DNA from: Alangreenwoodia sp964438605 | GTDB lineage: Bacteria; Bacillota; Clostridia; Peptostreptococcales; Anaerovoracaceae | Length of the DNA: 27,216 nucleotides | Assembly (NCBI GenBank): GCA_964438605.1 | Contig: CAYTKT010000028.1 | Span: 1-27,216 of the forward strand | Direction of reading: 5' to 3' | In this document: piece by piece, positions 7,324 through 15,236 of the stretch | How positions within the stretch are numbered: position 1 is the stretch's first letter | Layout of the letters: each line of letters opens with the position of its first letter | Made by a program: the position numbers and the translations under genes | Notes under the pieces: generated by a model | What the model was told of the DNA's origin: nothing | The model's input: only the letters and a program-made list of their open reading frames with translations | Databases searched by the model: none

Positions 7324-7962
7324 ATGGATGTAAATAAGAAGAAAATGTATGATAAGTCGGGACCTGTGATTGTAAATAATTTGAAGGCACGCAGGTTTGA
7401 TGCGTATTATTGTTCGACGGCACAAGAAGCGGTGGAAAAGGTGATGGAATTGATTCCGCAAGGTGATGTCGTTTCCTGGGGAAGTTCGATGACGGTAAAA
7501 GAGCTGGGAATCAAGGAGCGGCTTGCGGAGCGGGGAAATCCCGTGATCGACAGGGACACGGCGAAGTCGCCGGAGGAGCGTGAGGAATTGATGCATCAGG
7601 CATTGCTGTGTGATACGTTTTTAATGAGTACGAATGCGCTGAGTATGGACGGTCAGCTGGTTAATATCGACGGAAACGGAAACCGGGTGGCGGCGATGGT
7701 TTATGGACCCAAAAGTGTTATTGTGGTAGCGGGCATGAATAAAGCCGCGAAAACGCTGAATGATGCCTGGGTACGGGCGCGGAACACGGCGGCGCCGATG
7801 AATGCGCAGCGGTTTGAGATAGAAACGCCGTGTCATGTTGTGGGTCAATGCGCCGACTGCAAAAGTCCCCAGACGATTTGCGCTTATATGCTGGTGACGC
7901 GGGTTAGCCGGCCACCGCAGAAGATAAAAGTGGTGCTCGTGGGCGAGGATCTTGGAATGTGA
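7324..7962 (+). CDS. LUD-domain protein (LutC/YkgG-related)
   Basis: About 212 residues, consistent with a single LUD (DUF162) domain. Recognisable blocks are the SWGSSMTVKELGI segment near the N-terminus, the middle TFLMSTNALSMDGQLVNID, and GPKSVIVVAGMNK. LUD proteins belong with LutB/LutC of lactate oxidation, but stand-alone copies are common in Clostridia and have no settled role. A cysteine-rich tail (CHVVGQCADCKSPQTIC) may bind a metal or cluster. An AAGGA site at 7310-7314 can serve GTG 7321 or ATG 7324; ATG is taken. No lutA or lutB is nearby, so lactate use cannot be inferred. The link to the riboflavin operon is positional only. Confidence 0.85.
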   Translation: MDVNKKKMYDKSGPVIVNNLKARRFDAYYCSTAQEAVEKVMELIPQGDVVSWGSSMTVKELGIKERLAERGNPVIDRDTAKSPEEREELMHQALLCDTFLMSTNALSMDGQLVNIDGNGNRVAAMVYGPKSVIVVAGMNKAAKTLNDAWVRARNTAAPMNAQRFEIETPCHVVGQCADCKSPQTICAYMLVTRVSRPPQKIKVVLVGEDLGM

Positions 7963-8119
7963 GGATGATCGAACGCCAAAGAAGCGGGAAAAATAAAGGC
8001 GGGAAGGAAGATCGCCGCCATCAAAACTCCGTCGGCGTGTTATGTGCTATTTTAATTTAATAGTATTTAATATAAATCAATAGTAGTCAATGTCATGGAT
8101 TGAGTATTTGCCAATTAAA

Positions 8120-8164
8120 TAATTAAATAAAGGTGCAAACCTGTCGACTGGCTTGTTTGCACCC
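8120..8164 (-). terminator. Terminator of the DtxR-family gene
   Basis: Perfect arms GGTGCAAAC (8132-8140) and GTTTGCACC (8155-8163). Read on the minus strand the hairpin is followed by TTTATTTAATTATTTAA, which suits an intrinsic terminator just beyond the stop at 8175. Confidence 0.8.
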
Positions 8165-8174
8165 AAAGTTTCTT

Positions 8175-8570
8175 TTACCGGCTTTGACCGGGCTGCACCT
8201 CATTGTGAGATTTCATAATATGTTCTTTGAGACGGTCGAAGCTTTCCTGGCTGATTACATGCTCGATGCGGCAGGCGTCCTCGACGGCCGTCTTTTCGGA
8301 AACACCGATATTCATGAGGTATTTGCTCAGTAATACGTGGCGTTCATAAATCTTTTGCGCGATTTCTTCTCCTTCCGGCAGAAGTGTGATGAGCCCGGTA
8401 GGATCCATGCTGATCATGCCGCGCTCGCGCAGCTTTTTCATCGCGATACTGATGCTCGGTTTGGAAAAATTGAGTTCATTTACAATATCAATTGAGCGGA
8501 CCTGTCCCTGACGCTGTCTCAGGATCAGGATTGTTTCCAGATAATTTTCTGCTGATTCCTGTGTTTTCAA
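8175..8570 (-). CDS. DtxR-family metal-dependent transcriptional regulator
   Basis: 131 residues from a TTG start. An N-terminal winged helix (about 8-65, recognition region NFSKPSISIAMKKL) is followed by the metal-binding dimerisation domain; the SH3/FeoA-like third domain is absent, as in short MntR-like members. Metal-site candidates are Glu12, His78, Cys100, Glu103 and His104. The Cys-x-x-Glu-His block (ACRIEHVIS) matches the DtxR/IdeR primary site, where MntR of Bacillus has Glu at the Cys position, so iron sensing is somewhat more likely than manganese. The start is chosen because GGAGG (8581-8577) lies six bases before TTG 8570 and the family begins at this MKTQESAENYLE segment. ATG 8612 would add 14 unlikely residues. 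It may autoregulate through the palindrome at 8713-8732. Confidence 0.9.
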   Translation of the reverse strand: MKTQESAENYLETILILRQRQGQVRSIDIVNELNFSKPSISIAMKKLRERGMISMDPTGLITLLPEGEEIAQKIYERHVLLSKYLMNIGVSEKTAVEDACRIEHVISQESFDRLKEHIMKSHNEVQPGQSR

Positions 8571-8712
8571 TTTTGACCTCCATTTCGAGTGCGCTGATTG
8601 AGTGGCTCGCATTGAGTGCGAACTCCCGGACAGGCAGTCTCTTTGCGTGTGCGGGAGGGACGCGGTTAATGTCAGTTATGATCTTATTTATTTATATCAT
8701 CTCACAATTTTT

Positions 8713-8732
8713 TAAATTTGTAAACAAATTTA
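8713..8732. promoter_or_regulatory. Perfect-arm palindrome, possible regulator operator
   Basis: TAAATTTGT (8713-8721), AA, ACAAATTTA (8724-8732). It overlaps the typA stop and lies about 140 bases ahead of the DtxR-family start. Neither side carries a U-tract in the right place for a terminator. It is AT-rich, so chance is a real alternative. Confidence 0.35.
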
Positions 8733-10565
8733 CGAATGTTCAAGCCGTGCCTTTGATGCCCGGTTTTTTGCGCGTTCCTGGTTATTCAGAATTGATTTGC
8801 GCAGACGTAGATTTTCCGGTGTGATTTCAAGAAGTTCGTCGTCTGCCAAAAATTCGAGGCACTGTTCCAGGCTCATTTTCCTGACGGGAACGAGGCGCAG
8901 CGCTTCTTCGCTGCCGGCGGCCCGCATATTGGTGAGATTCTTCTTTTTGCAGACATTTACGTTAATGTCGCCTGCTTTGGGTGCTACGCCGACGATCATG
9001 CCCTCGTAGACCGGAACACCGGGCTCTACGAACAGGGTGCCGCGCTCCTGAGCATTAAACAGGCCGTAGGCGTTCGTTTCGCCTGATTCAAAAGCGACGA
9101 GGCTGCCTGTCGACCTTCGGGCGACTTCCCCCTTAAACGGCGCGTAGCTGTCGAAAACGGAAGCCATAATCCCCTCTCCGCGGGTATCCGTTAGAAATTC
9201 GTTGCGATAGCCGAAAAGTCCGCGGGACGGAACGAGAAATTCGATTTTCATTCGGCTGCCTACCGGTGTCATCTGAACCATTTCGGCCTTGCGGCTGCCC
9301 ATTTTTTCAATGACAGCGCCGACAGAGTTTTCAGGAATGTCTGCGACGAGACGTTCGATAGGTTCATAAAGCACGCCGTCGATTACTTTTGTAAGAACAC
9401 GGGGCGGAGATACGGCAAATTCGTATCCCTCGCGGCGCATATTTTCCATCAGGATTGACAGATGCATTTCTCCGCGGCCGGCGACGTTGAAGGCGTCGGT
9501 AGATTCCGTTTCGGAAACGCGCAAAGAAACGTCCCGAAGCGTTTCCCGGACCAGACGGTCGCGCAGGTTGCGGGATGTGACGTATTTGCCCTCACGGCCG
9601 GCAAAAGGCGAATCATTGACGACGAACGTCATTTCCATGGTCGGAGCCGAAATCTGTACGAAAGGCAGAGGTTCCGGCACTTCCGGGTCGCAGATCGTGT
9701 CGCCGATCGTGATATCTCCGATACCGGAGATAGCGATGATATTTCCTGCGAATGCTTCATTGATGGATTGACGACTGAGGCCGTCGAATTCATATATGTT
9801 CGTGGCGCGCAGTTTTTTGCTTGCCTGCTCGTCGTGATAATTACAGACGACGATATCCTGATTTTGTTTCAGTTTGCCGCGCTCAATGCGTCCGATTGCG
9901 ATACGTCCGACAAATTCATTATAGTCGAGCGCCGACACGAGCATCTGGAACGGAGCATCATAATCTGCTTCTGGCGCGGGAATATGTGACAGGATCGTCT
10001 CGAACAGCGGACGGAGGTCTGTACCTCCAGTATTCTGGTCGAGAGAAGCGGTGCCTTTGCGCGCGGAACAAAAGAGGATCGGTGATTCCAGCTGCTCCTC
10101 GGCCGCGTTGAGGTCAATCAGCAGTTCAAGAATTTCATCAATGACCTCGTTGATCCGGCGGTCAGGCCGGTCAATTTTATTGATAACGATGATGACACGA
10201 TGTCCGAGTTCCAGTGCTTTTGAGAGGACGAAACGGGTCTGGGGCATCGGCCCTTCCGCAGCGTCAACCAGAAGAATGACACCATTTACCATTTTCAAGA
10301 TACGTTCAACTTCACCGCCGAAATCGGCGTGGCCCGGCGTGTCTACGATGTTAATTTTTACGCCGCCGTATGTGACGGCTGTATTCTTTGCGAGGATTGT
10401 GATGCCTCGTTCTCTTTCAAGGTCGTTGGAATCCATGACCCGCTCGACGACTGTCTGATTTTCACGGTAAACGCCGCTCTGTTTCAGCATTTCATCCACG
10501 AGGGTAGTCTTGCCGTGATCGACGTGCGCGATGATCGCGACATTTCTTAGATTAGGGTTAGTCAA
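8730..10565 (-). CDS. typA: TypA/BipA translational GTPase
   Basis: 611 residues, the normal family length. This EF-G-like ribosome-associated GTPase acts in 50S assembly and in stress or cold adaptation. GTPase motifs: G1 AHVDHGKT (13-20), DTPGH (75-79) and NKID (129-132), followed by EF-Tu-like domain 2 and EF-G-like domains, and the TypA-specific C-terminus (blocks GLFGYRNEFLTDTRG and CKKKNLTNMRAAG). The start is TTG 10565 with AGGAGG nine bases upstream; no ATG fits. Transcribed alone on the minus strand from the promoter at 10611-10639, divergent from the c-di-GMP leader; the DtxR-family gene lies downstream on the same strand. Confidence 0.97.
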   Translation of the reverse strand: MTNPNLRNVAIIAHVDHGKTTLVDEMLKQSGVYRENQTVVERVMDSNDLERERGITILAKNTAVTYGGVKINIVDTPGHADFGGEVERILKMVNGVILLVDAAEGPMPQTRFVLSKALELGHRVIIVINKIDRPDRRINEVIDEILELLIDLNAAEEQLESPILFCSARKGTASLDQNTGGTDLRPLFETILSHIPAPEADYDAPFQMLVSALDYNEFVGRIAIGRIERGKLKQNQDIVVCNYHDEQASKKLRATNIYEFDGLSRQSINEAFAGNIIAISGIGDITIGDTICDPEVPEPLPFVQISAPTMEMTFVVNDSPFAGREGKYVTSRNLRDRLVRETLRDVSLRVSETESTDAFNVAGRGEMHLSILMENMRREGYEFAVSPPRVLTKVIDGVLYEPIERLVADIPENSVGAVIEKMGSRKAEMVQMTPVGSRMKIEFLVPSRGLFGYRNEFLTDTRGEGIMASVFDSYAPFKGEVARRSTGSLVAFESGETNAYGLFNAQERGTLFVEPGVPVYEGMIVGVAPKAGDINVNVCKKKNLTNMRAAGSEEALRLVPVRKMSLEQCLEFLADDELLEITPENLRLRKSILNNQERAKNRASKARLEHS

Positions 10566-10610
10566 TGAACAGAGCCTCCTTTTTCAATTCTGTTTTTTCT
10601 CTAAATATAT

Positions 10611-10639
10611 ATTATATTCCAAAGCCGGAAGCTAATCAA
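10611..10639 (-). promoter_or_regulatory. Promoter of typA
   Basis: Read on the minus strand: TTGATT (10639-10634), a 17-base spacer, then a perfect TATAAT (10616-10611). It lies 46 bases upstream of the TTG start and ahead of the AGGAGG site. Confidence 0.8.
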
Positions 10640-10763
10640 CATTGGATTCCCGCTAAGCGCAGGGTATTTGTGTAAAATATTGGGAGACGGGACGATGCTG
10701 AATCGGATAAAAGAGTTTGGAAAATATCTGTCCGGGCACTGCATAAGATGGATATGTCGAAAT

Positions 10764-10819
10764 CTGCGGAACTGAATTTATAGCACAATTTGTTCGATTG
10801 TCAGCAAAAAATTCCGCAG
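10764..10819. repeat. Inverted repeat between divergent promoters
   Basis: CTGCGGAA (10764-10771) and TTCCGCAG (10812-10819) are perfect 8-base complements about 40 bases apart, lying between the typA promoter and the c-di-GMP leader promoter. No U-tract follows on either strand. It could be a paired protein site; the function is unknown. Confidence 0.4.
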
Positions 10820-10850
10820 CAATTTGATACGACCTGCACTGAAAAACAAC

Positions 10851-10879
10851 TTGACAAAGCCGGTGGAATATAGTATTCT
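10851..10879 (+). promoter_or_regulatory. Promoter of the c-di-GMP riboswitch leader
   Basis: TTGACA (10851-10856), a 17-base spacer and TATTCT (10874-10879). The predicted start, near 10887, falls just before the aptamer's closing stem. Confidence 0.75.
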
Positions 10880-10892
10880 AATGATACATTAA

Positions 10893-10994
10893 AAGAAAAG
10901 ATATCTGATAAAAGGCTAACCTGTCGAAAGGCAGGGGCGCAAAGCTGAGGGTCTAAGGTCAAGTGACTATGACAGCCGGTTGCCACGTTTTCTT
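10893..10994 (+). ncRNA. c-di-GMP-I riboswitch (GEMM)
   Basis: Hallmarks in order: AAGGCTAACC, a stem closed by a GAAA tetraloop (CCTGTCGAAAGGCAGG, 10919-10934), GGGCGCAAAGC, the TCTAAGG tetraloop-receptor segment, and the 3' block AGCCGGTTGCC. The AAGAAAA and TTTTCTT ends can close P1. The base equivalent to Vc2 G20 (10915) is G, which fits c-di-GMP rather than the cGAMP-selective variant. A strong terminator follows at 11026-11056, so c-di-GMP probably controls elongation into the lipoprotein/pilus genes. Whether the ligand turns the switch on or off cannot be told without folding both states. Confidence 0.93.
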
Positions 10995-11025
10995 ATGTGA
11001 GTCAGAACATGGGGATAGTAGATGT

Positions 11026-11056
11026 AACCGCTGATGAGTCCATCAGTGGTTTTTTA
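11026..11056 (+). terminator. Expression-platform terminator of the c-di-GMP riboswitch
   Basis: AACCGCTGATG (11026-11036) and CATCAGTGGTT (11041-11051) form an 11-base stem with a 4-base loop, running into TTTTTT. It lies about 30 bases beyond the aptamer, the usual position for attenuation control. Confidence 0.88.
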
Positions 11057-11756
11057 CTTATAAGGCGTTAATCCTCTGTGAGATGAGTATGGATCTCTGA
11101 GACGTCAGGGCAAAGGAACAAACTTGTCAAAGAAGCAGCGAGATGGCTGATTTCTTACCGGCTGTAAGGGTGATTGGCCAGAAATATATTTAAAGAAGGA
11201 ACTTGTGAATCGGGGAATATGTGAAGATGCCTCGAAAGGACCCTTAATTTAGTTAAAAGTATTGGTTTGCTGAATTGTTTTCTTCCTGTGAATGATTTTT
11301 AATCGCAAGTGGTGAGAACAAATAGTAGGCAGTAAAAATAAAATATTATAAAGGAGGGTTATGTTATGAGACTGTAGATGAAAAAGCCGCCGGCATAAAG
11401 AACGTGATGACCGTCGCATAGGAAGGAGACGGATGATTACGGTATATAATCGTTGAAGCAGCAGGCAATGCCGAAATTTGCACCTGTGGCAGGAACGCAT
11501 GAAAACTGTCGTTCCTGTCAGAAGGACGACGGCGAACCTTTTGACATAACGATTGCCTGTGAAAAAATGGTGGAAACCGATTACTGCAGCATTTATGCTT
11601 CGACATTTATATAATCGTACTTTTTAAAACAGGCTTTTGGATCATCGATAAAAAGAAATGCTAAACATGGTGTGAAGGCAGCCTGGGGGTGAGTTATCTC
11701 TTGAACTACATACGTGGAATATTTTCCACAATTTTTATGGCAAGGAGGATAAGATA
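11057..11756 (+). other. 700-base leader after the c-di-GMP switch
   Basis: There is no full gene. A very strong ribosome site, AAGGAGGG (11351-11358), is followed only by abortive frames (ATG AGA CTG TAG at 11366, then ATG AAA AAG ending after six codons). A second site, GGAAGGAGACGG, precedes a seven-codon frame near 11433. A 48-codon Cys-rich frame then follows (listed separately). Just before the lipoprotein gene, the arms GTGGAA (11714-11719) and TTCCAC (11724-11729) are followed by AATTTTT, a weak terminator or structural hairpin. Read together this looks like a decayed small gene inside a regulated leader, or a structured RNA that I do not recognise. Confidence 0.45.
11468..11614 (+). 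pseudogene. Small Cys-rich reading frame, probable gene remnant
   Basis: 48 codons from ATG 11468 to TAA 11612. It has four cysteines, starting with a CRSC pair, and an acidic, globular-looking composition, but no clear ribosome site of its own. The frame is open upstream to a TAA near 11441. A good ribosome site with ATG 11433 lies in another frame, so one frameshift would join them into a protein of about 60 residues. Not recognised. A remnant, a sequencing indel and chance are all possible. Confidence 0.3.
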
Positions 11757-12773
11757 GTGAAAATGAAAAAAAGAAACTGTGCGGTAGTTCTGGTTATTCT
11801 GATGCTGGCTCTTTTGGTGACAGGATGCGCAGGCACAGCAAAAGAAGAAAAATCAAAGGATGATGGACAGAGCGAACTGAAAGAGACGGCTTTTGTGGAT
11901 GTTGTAGAAGCGGATTATGCAGAATTGGAGGAAGAAAGTGTTGCGTTGGCAGATTCCCCGCCTGCAATACCGAGTTATATCGTGGGGAGTGCTCCTGGAA
12001 CATTGCAAAACAGCAACGAAAAGGCGATTATTGATTATTCCAATACTCAGGACGGCTACGTGATGATGCAGTATACCGTGGCGACTCAGAACCGTATAAA
12101 GGCTCTGATAACCGGTCCGACTACTCAGTATCAATATAATATCACACCGGGCGCGTGGGCAACGCTTCCTCTTTCTGACGGAAACGGCTCGTATCAGATT
12201 GGAATTTACGAAAATGTAAAAGACACATCTTATGCTGCCGTACTTACGCAACAGGTGGAAGTTACTTTGAAAGATGAGTTCGCACCTTTCCTTTGCTCTA
12301 ATCAGTATGTAAATTTTGAAAATGCACCGAATACCGTTGCAAAAGCTAATGAGTTGTGTGCAGGAACGACAGACACTCTTGAAAAGATAAAAGCTGTGTA
12401 TACCTTTGTTGTAGGAAATTTGACTTACGATACAGAGTTGGCAGCAAACGTTCAGAGCGGGTATCTTCCTGTTTTAGATACCGTGCTCAGCAACCAGAAG
12501 GGAATTTGTTTCGATTATGCCGCACTGATGACGGGTATGCTTCGCAGTCAGGGTATTCCGTGCAAACTGGTTGTAGGATATGCCGGAACAGCATATCATG
12601 CGTGGATCAACGTTTGGACGGAGAAAGACGGCTGGATCGACAATGCAATTTACTTTGACGGTACTTCGTGGCAAAGGATGGATCCTACATTCGCATCTTC
12701 CGGAAACCAGAGTGAATCTATTATGAAGTACATAGGAGATGGAAGCAACTACCAGTCCAAGTATTTCTATTAA
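11757..12773 (+). CDS. Transglutaminase-like lipoprotein under c-di-GMP control
   Basis: 338 residues. Lipoprotein signal with lipobox LVTG-Cys24, then a Glu/Asp/Lys-rich spacer and a beta-rich region (about 70-175) resembling an Ig-like fold, and a C-terminal transglutaminase-like (TGc) domain (about 195-330). The catalytic triad is clear: Cys251 in KGICFDYA, His281 in AYHAW, Asp309 in MDPTF. The start is GTG 11757, eight bases after AGGAGG (11743-11748); ATG 11763 is an alternative. Such domains act as peptidases, amidases or crosslinkers at the cell surface. It is the first intact gene after the c-di-GMP riboswitch and precedes the pilus genes by 157 bases. Substrate unknown. Confidence 0.9.
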   Translation: MKMKKRNCAVVLVILMLALLVTGCAGTAKEEKSKDDGQSELKETAFVDVVEADYAELEEESVALADSPPAIPSYIVGSAPGTLQNSNEKAIIDYSNTQDGYVMMQYTVATQNRIKALITGPTTQYQYNITPGAWATLPLSDGNGSYQIGIYENVKDTSYAAVLTQQVEVTLKDEFAPFLCSNQYVNFENAPNTVAKANELCAGTTDTLEKIKAVYTFVVGNLTYDTELAANVQSGYLPVLDTVLSNQKGICFDYAALMTGMLRSQGIPCKLVVGYAGTAYHAWINVWTEKDGWIDNAIYFDGTSWQRMDPTFASSGNQSESIMKYIGDGSNYQSKYFY

Positions 12774-12865
12774 AAAATTCTCAAACAGGAAGATTTTCAA
12801 ATTAGAGTATTTCTGTTGGAGATCTCCAAATAAAAGTGGTTGAGAACATAAACATTTTTTATTGT

Positions 12866-12905
12866 AAGCATAGGAGGACCTGCGGGTTCTCCTGTCTGCA
12901 TGTTT
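12866..12905 (+). other. Hairpin between the lipoprotein and pilC
   Basis: Around 12871-12893 the segments AGGAGGACC and GGTTCTCCT can fold with a TGCG loop, flanked by GCA and TGC. No U-run follows, so it is more likely an mRNA processing or stability element than a terminator. Confidence 0.4.
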
Positions 12906-12930
12906 AAAAGGAACTGGAGGCTTCCGCCTT

Positions 12931-13977
12931 ATGAGAAAAAAAATATTGACGAATGATGAGATAAGCGACATATGTATGGGACTTTCTATGTTGCTTCACG
13001 CAGGTGTGGGCGCAGGAGACGGACTTTCACTGCTGGCTGAGGAAGAACAGGATGAATTTTGCAAAGATATTCTGCTTCAAATGGCAAAGCGGGTAGATGA
13101 CGGGACTTCATTAGCAGAAGCGTTTCGGGACTCAAACCGATTCCCGGATTATGTGTGCGGCCTTGTAGATATGGGAGAAAACGCAGGGCGGACCGAGGAA
13201 GCTTTGTCGGCTCTTGCCCGTCATTATGAGGACCGTTCAAGGCTCAGCCGTCAGATTCGTTCTGCCCTTTTATACCCGGCAATTTTGCTGGTCATTATGC
13301 TGGCGGTGATAGGGATCCTGCTTGTGCGGGTACTGCCCGTATTCAATGATGTGTATGCTTATCTTGGCGGCAGTCTTACCGGCATTGCCGGCGGTCTGCT
13401 GCGGTTTGGCCAGGCGTTGGATTCTGCGATGCCTGTACTGTGTGTTGTACTTGGAGTGGTCGTTCTTTTTGTCGTTCTTTTTGCTGCACTGCCGGCGTTC
13501 AGAGACAAGGTCACAGGCTTTTGGCATAAAAAAATGGGAGATCGGGGCGTTTCCCGCAAGATCAACATGGCACGCTTCGCACAGTCACTTTCTATGGGAC
13601 TAAGCAGTGGCCTTCCGTTAGAGGAGGCGTTGTCAATGGCTGCTTCGCTTCTGGAATCAGTGCCGTCGGCAAAGGCGCGCTGCCTGGACTGTCTGAAAAG
13701 ACTGGAAAACGGGGAAGCTATGGCGGAATCTATGAAAATTTCCGGTGTGCTTCCACAATCCGAATGTCGTCTTTTGGAACTTGGACTTCGCAGCGGCACA
13801 GGGGATACGGCTATGGAACAGATTGCACGCAGGCTGACGGAGGACAGCGAAATAGCTCTTGAAGAACTGGTAGGAAGGGTAGAACCTGCTCTGGTTATGG
13901 TTACTTCTATTCTGGTGGGATTGATCCTGCTGTCTGTTATGTTGCCGCTGATGAACATTATGGCGGCTATCGGGTAA
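12931..13977 (+). CDS. pilC: PilC/GspF-type pilus inner-membrane platform protein
   Basis: 348 residues, slightly shorter than typical PilC (about 400). There are two T2SSF domains (about 10-130 and 210-335), each with the typical start: MLLHAGVGAGDGLSLL in the first, SMGLSSGLPLEEALSMA in the second. Each is followed by hydrophobic segments (about 109-134, 163-190, 320-345). In type IV pili and type II secretion this protein links the cytoplasmic ATPases to pilin addition. GGAGG at 12916-12920 is ten bases before ATG. It begins a tight run: the next gene starts seven bases after its stop. Confidence 0.92.
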   Translation: MRKKILTNDEISDICMGLSMLLHAGVGAGDGLSLLAEEEQDEFCKDILLQMAKRVDDGTSLAEAFRDSNRFPDYVCGLVDMGENAGRTEEALSALARHYEDRSRLSRQIRSALLYPAILLVIMLAVIGILLVRVLPVFNDVYAYLGGSLTGIAGGLLRFGQALDSAMPVLCVVLGVVVLFVVLFAALPAFRDKVTGFWHKKMGDRGVSRKINMARFAQSLSMGLSSGLPLEEALSMAASLLESVPSAKARCLDCLKRLENGEAMAESMKISGVLPQSECRLLELGLRSGTGDTAMEQIARRLTEDSEIALEELVGRVEPALVMVTSILVGLILLSVMLPLMNIMAAIG

Positions 13978-13983
13978 GGCGAT

Positions 13984-14304
13984 ATGAAAAAAAATACGAA
14001 AAAGCGCTTAAACGGTACATTACGTGGCCTGCTTTTACCGTTGGTGGCAGTAATTGTGTTACTCTGCTTTTTTACCGGAATGTCAAATTTGCAAAATGGC
14101 AGTGGCGATGAGAGCAAAAAGCAGTTGGAGGAGTCGATAAGACGGACTGCGGCGGCCTGTTATGCTACCGAGGGTATCTATCCCCCTACGGTGGACTATA
14201 TGAAGGAACACTATGGCCTTCAGGTAGATGAGGAAAAATACTTCATAGATTATCAGGTGTTTGCTTCAAACCTGATGCCGACTTTTACAATACTGGAGAG
14301 GTAA
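13984..14304 (+). CDS. Small membrane-anchored pilus-cluster protein, minor pilin-like
   Basis: 106 residues with a basic N-terminus, one hydrophobic segment (about 16-33) and an extracellular domain carrying ACYATEGIYPP and EEKYFIDYQVFASN, which recalls the C-terminal part of GspG-like pseudopilins. A classical prepilin site (Gly before a hydrophobic stretch with Glu+5) is missing. It is wedged between pilC and the next small gene with almost no spacing, so it is very likely a pilus or pseudopilus component. Exact role unknown. Confidence 0.7.
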   Translation: MKKNTKKRLNGTLRGLLLPLVAVIVLLCFFTGMSNLQNGSGDESKKQLEESIRRTAAACYATEGIYPPTVDYMKEHYGLQVDEEKYFIDYQVFASNLMPTFTILER

Positions 14305-14307
14305 ACT

Positions 14308-14787
14308 ATGCGTTATCAGCGGAGACAAAAAAATCAGATTGACGGGCTGATTACGCTCGTTCTTTTTGGCGTTTTTGCCGTCTGTATTTTGTCTGTACTG
14401 CTGACGGGGGCTAGGGTATATCACGATCTGACAAACGGAGGCCAAAAGGCTTATGATCAGCGTACTTGTACTCAATTTATAGCTACTAAGGTCAGACAGG
14501 CACAGTCAGGAGACGCTGTAAGTGTGTCGAAGGACATTATTTGTATTACAGAAGAAATTAACGGCGAAACTTATATCACAAGGATTTATTGTTACGATGG
14601 ATGGCTCCGGGAAATGTTCACCTCTGAAAAGACAGAGTTCTCTCCGGAGAACGGGGAAAAGATCATCGAAGCAGAATGTATGAAATCTCAGCTGACGGAT
14701 GGGATGCTCGCTGTGGATATAACAGATGCGGAAGGGAAAGAAATGCATTTAACTTTGTCGCTGCGCGGAAAGGGGGCAGAACAATGA
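14308..14787 (+). CDS. DUF4860-like pseudopilin-like protein
   Basis: 159 residues: a short basic N-terminus, a hydrophobic helix at about 13-34 preceded by QIDG, then a soluble extracellular domain. Length, helix placement and the TKVRQAQSGDAVSV segment recall GspJ/PilW-type minor pseudopilins, and I believe this is the DUF4860 family of clostridial pilus loci. A GGAGAGG site precedes the start. It begins three bases after the previous stop and its own stop overlaps the next start (ATGA at 14784-14787), implying translational coupling. Confidence 0.75.
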   Translation: MRYQRRQKNQIDGLITLVLFGVFAVCILSVLLTGARVYHDLTNGGQKAYDQRTCTQFIATKVRQAQSGDAVSVSKDIICITEEINGETYITRIYCYDGWLREMFTSEKTEFSPENGEKIIEAECMKSQLTDGMLAVDITDAEGKEMHLTLSLRGKGAEQ

Positions 14788-15236
14788 GAAGTAAAGCACC
14801 TCTGGCGCTGATGGAACAGACTGTTATGGTACTGGTATTTGCCCTTGCCGCAGCTTTATGCCTGCGGGTGTTTGTGTGGTCTGACCATACTTCCGACTGG
14901 GCTGTTAACAGAGATGTCGCAGTTATCGAAGCTCAAAACGCCGCTGAAATTATAAAGCGCGAAGGGACAAAAGGCGGGGACGCGAAAACCGTCTTTGATG
15001 GCGCGGCAGATAAGCTCGGTGGAGTTTATCGAGAAGACACAAATACAGTGGAAGTATATTATGATAGTGATTGGAATACTATGGAAGCTGCAAACTCAGC
15101 GAAATACACGCTTTCTGCCCATAGAGTTTCTGCCGGTGTTCGCGGTTTAGAAACGGCTCACGTGCAGTTATCGGAGCGCGGCGGCGACATGCTCTTTGAG
15201 ACGGACGTTGCGTGGCAGACGGAGGTGGCAGAATGA
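14784..15236 (+). CDS. Pseudopilin-like membrane protein
   Basis: 150 residues. After a short basic start (RSKAP) comes the stretch LALMEQTVMVLVFALAAALCLRV in two parts: LALME places Glu at position +5 of a prepilin-like helix, while the residue before it is Pro instead of Gly. The remainder is soluble. AAGGGGG lies before ATG 14784, which overlaps the previous stop; the same frame is open further upstream but has no better start. Probably a minor pilin-like component; it resembles no named family to my eye. Confidence 0.75.
   Translation: MRSKAPLALMEQTVMVLVFALAAALCLRVFVWSDHTSDWAVNRDVAVIEAQNAAEIIKREGTKGGDAKTVFDGAADKLGGVYREDTNTVEVYYDSDWNTMEAANSAKYTLSAHRVSAGVRGLETAHVQLSERGGDMLFETDVAWQTEVAE

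Noticed and set aside
8005..8045. Hairpin after the LUD gene (CGCCG/CGGCG)
   Set aside because: Only five pairs and no U-tract; not enough to call a terminator.
10681..10775. 26-codon frame (MLNRIKEFGKYLSG...) upstream of the c-di-GMP leader
   Set aside because: No ribosome site, and it lies between divergent promoters with no similarity to known proteins.
14676..14783. Upstream extension of the pseudopilin-like gene
   Set aside because: It would overlap the preceding gene by over 100 bases; ATG 14784 with AAGGGGG and ATGA overlap is better.
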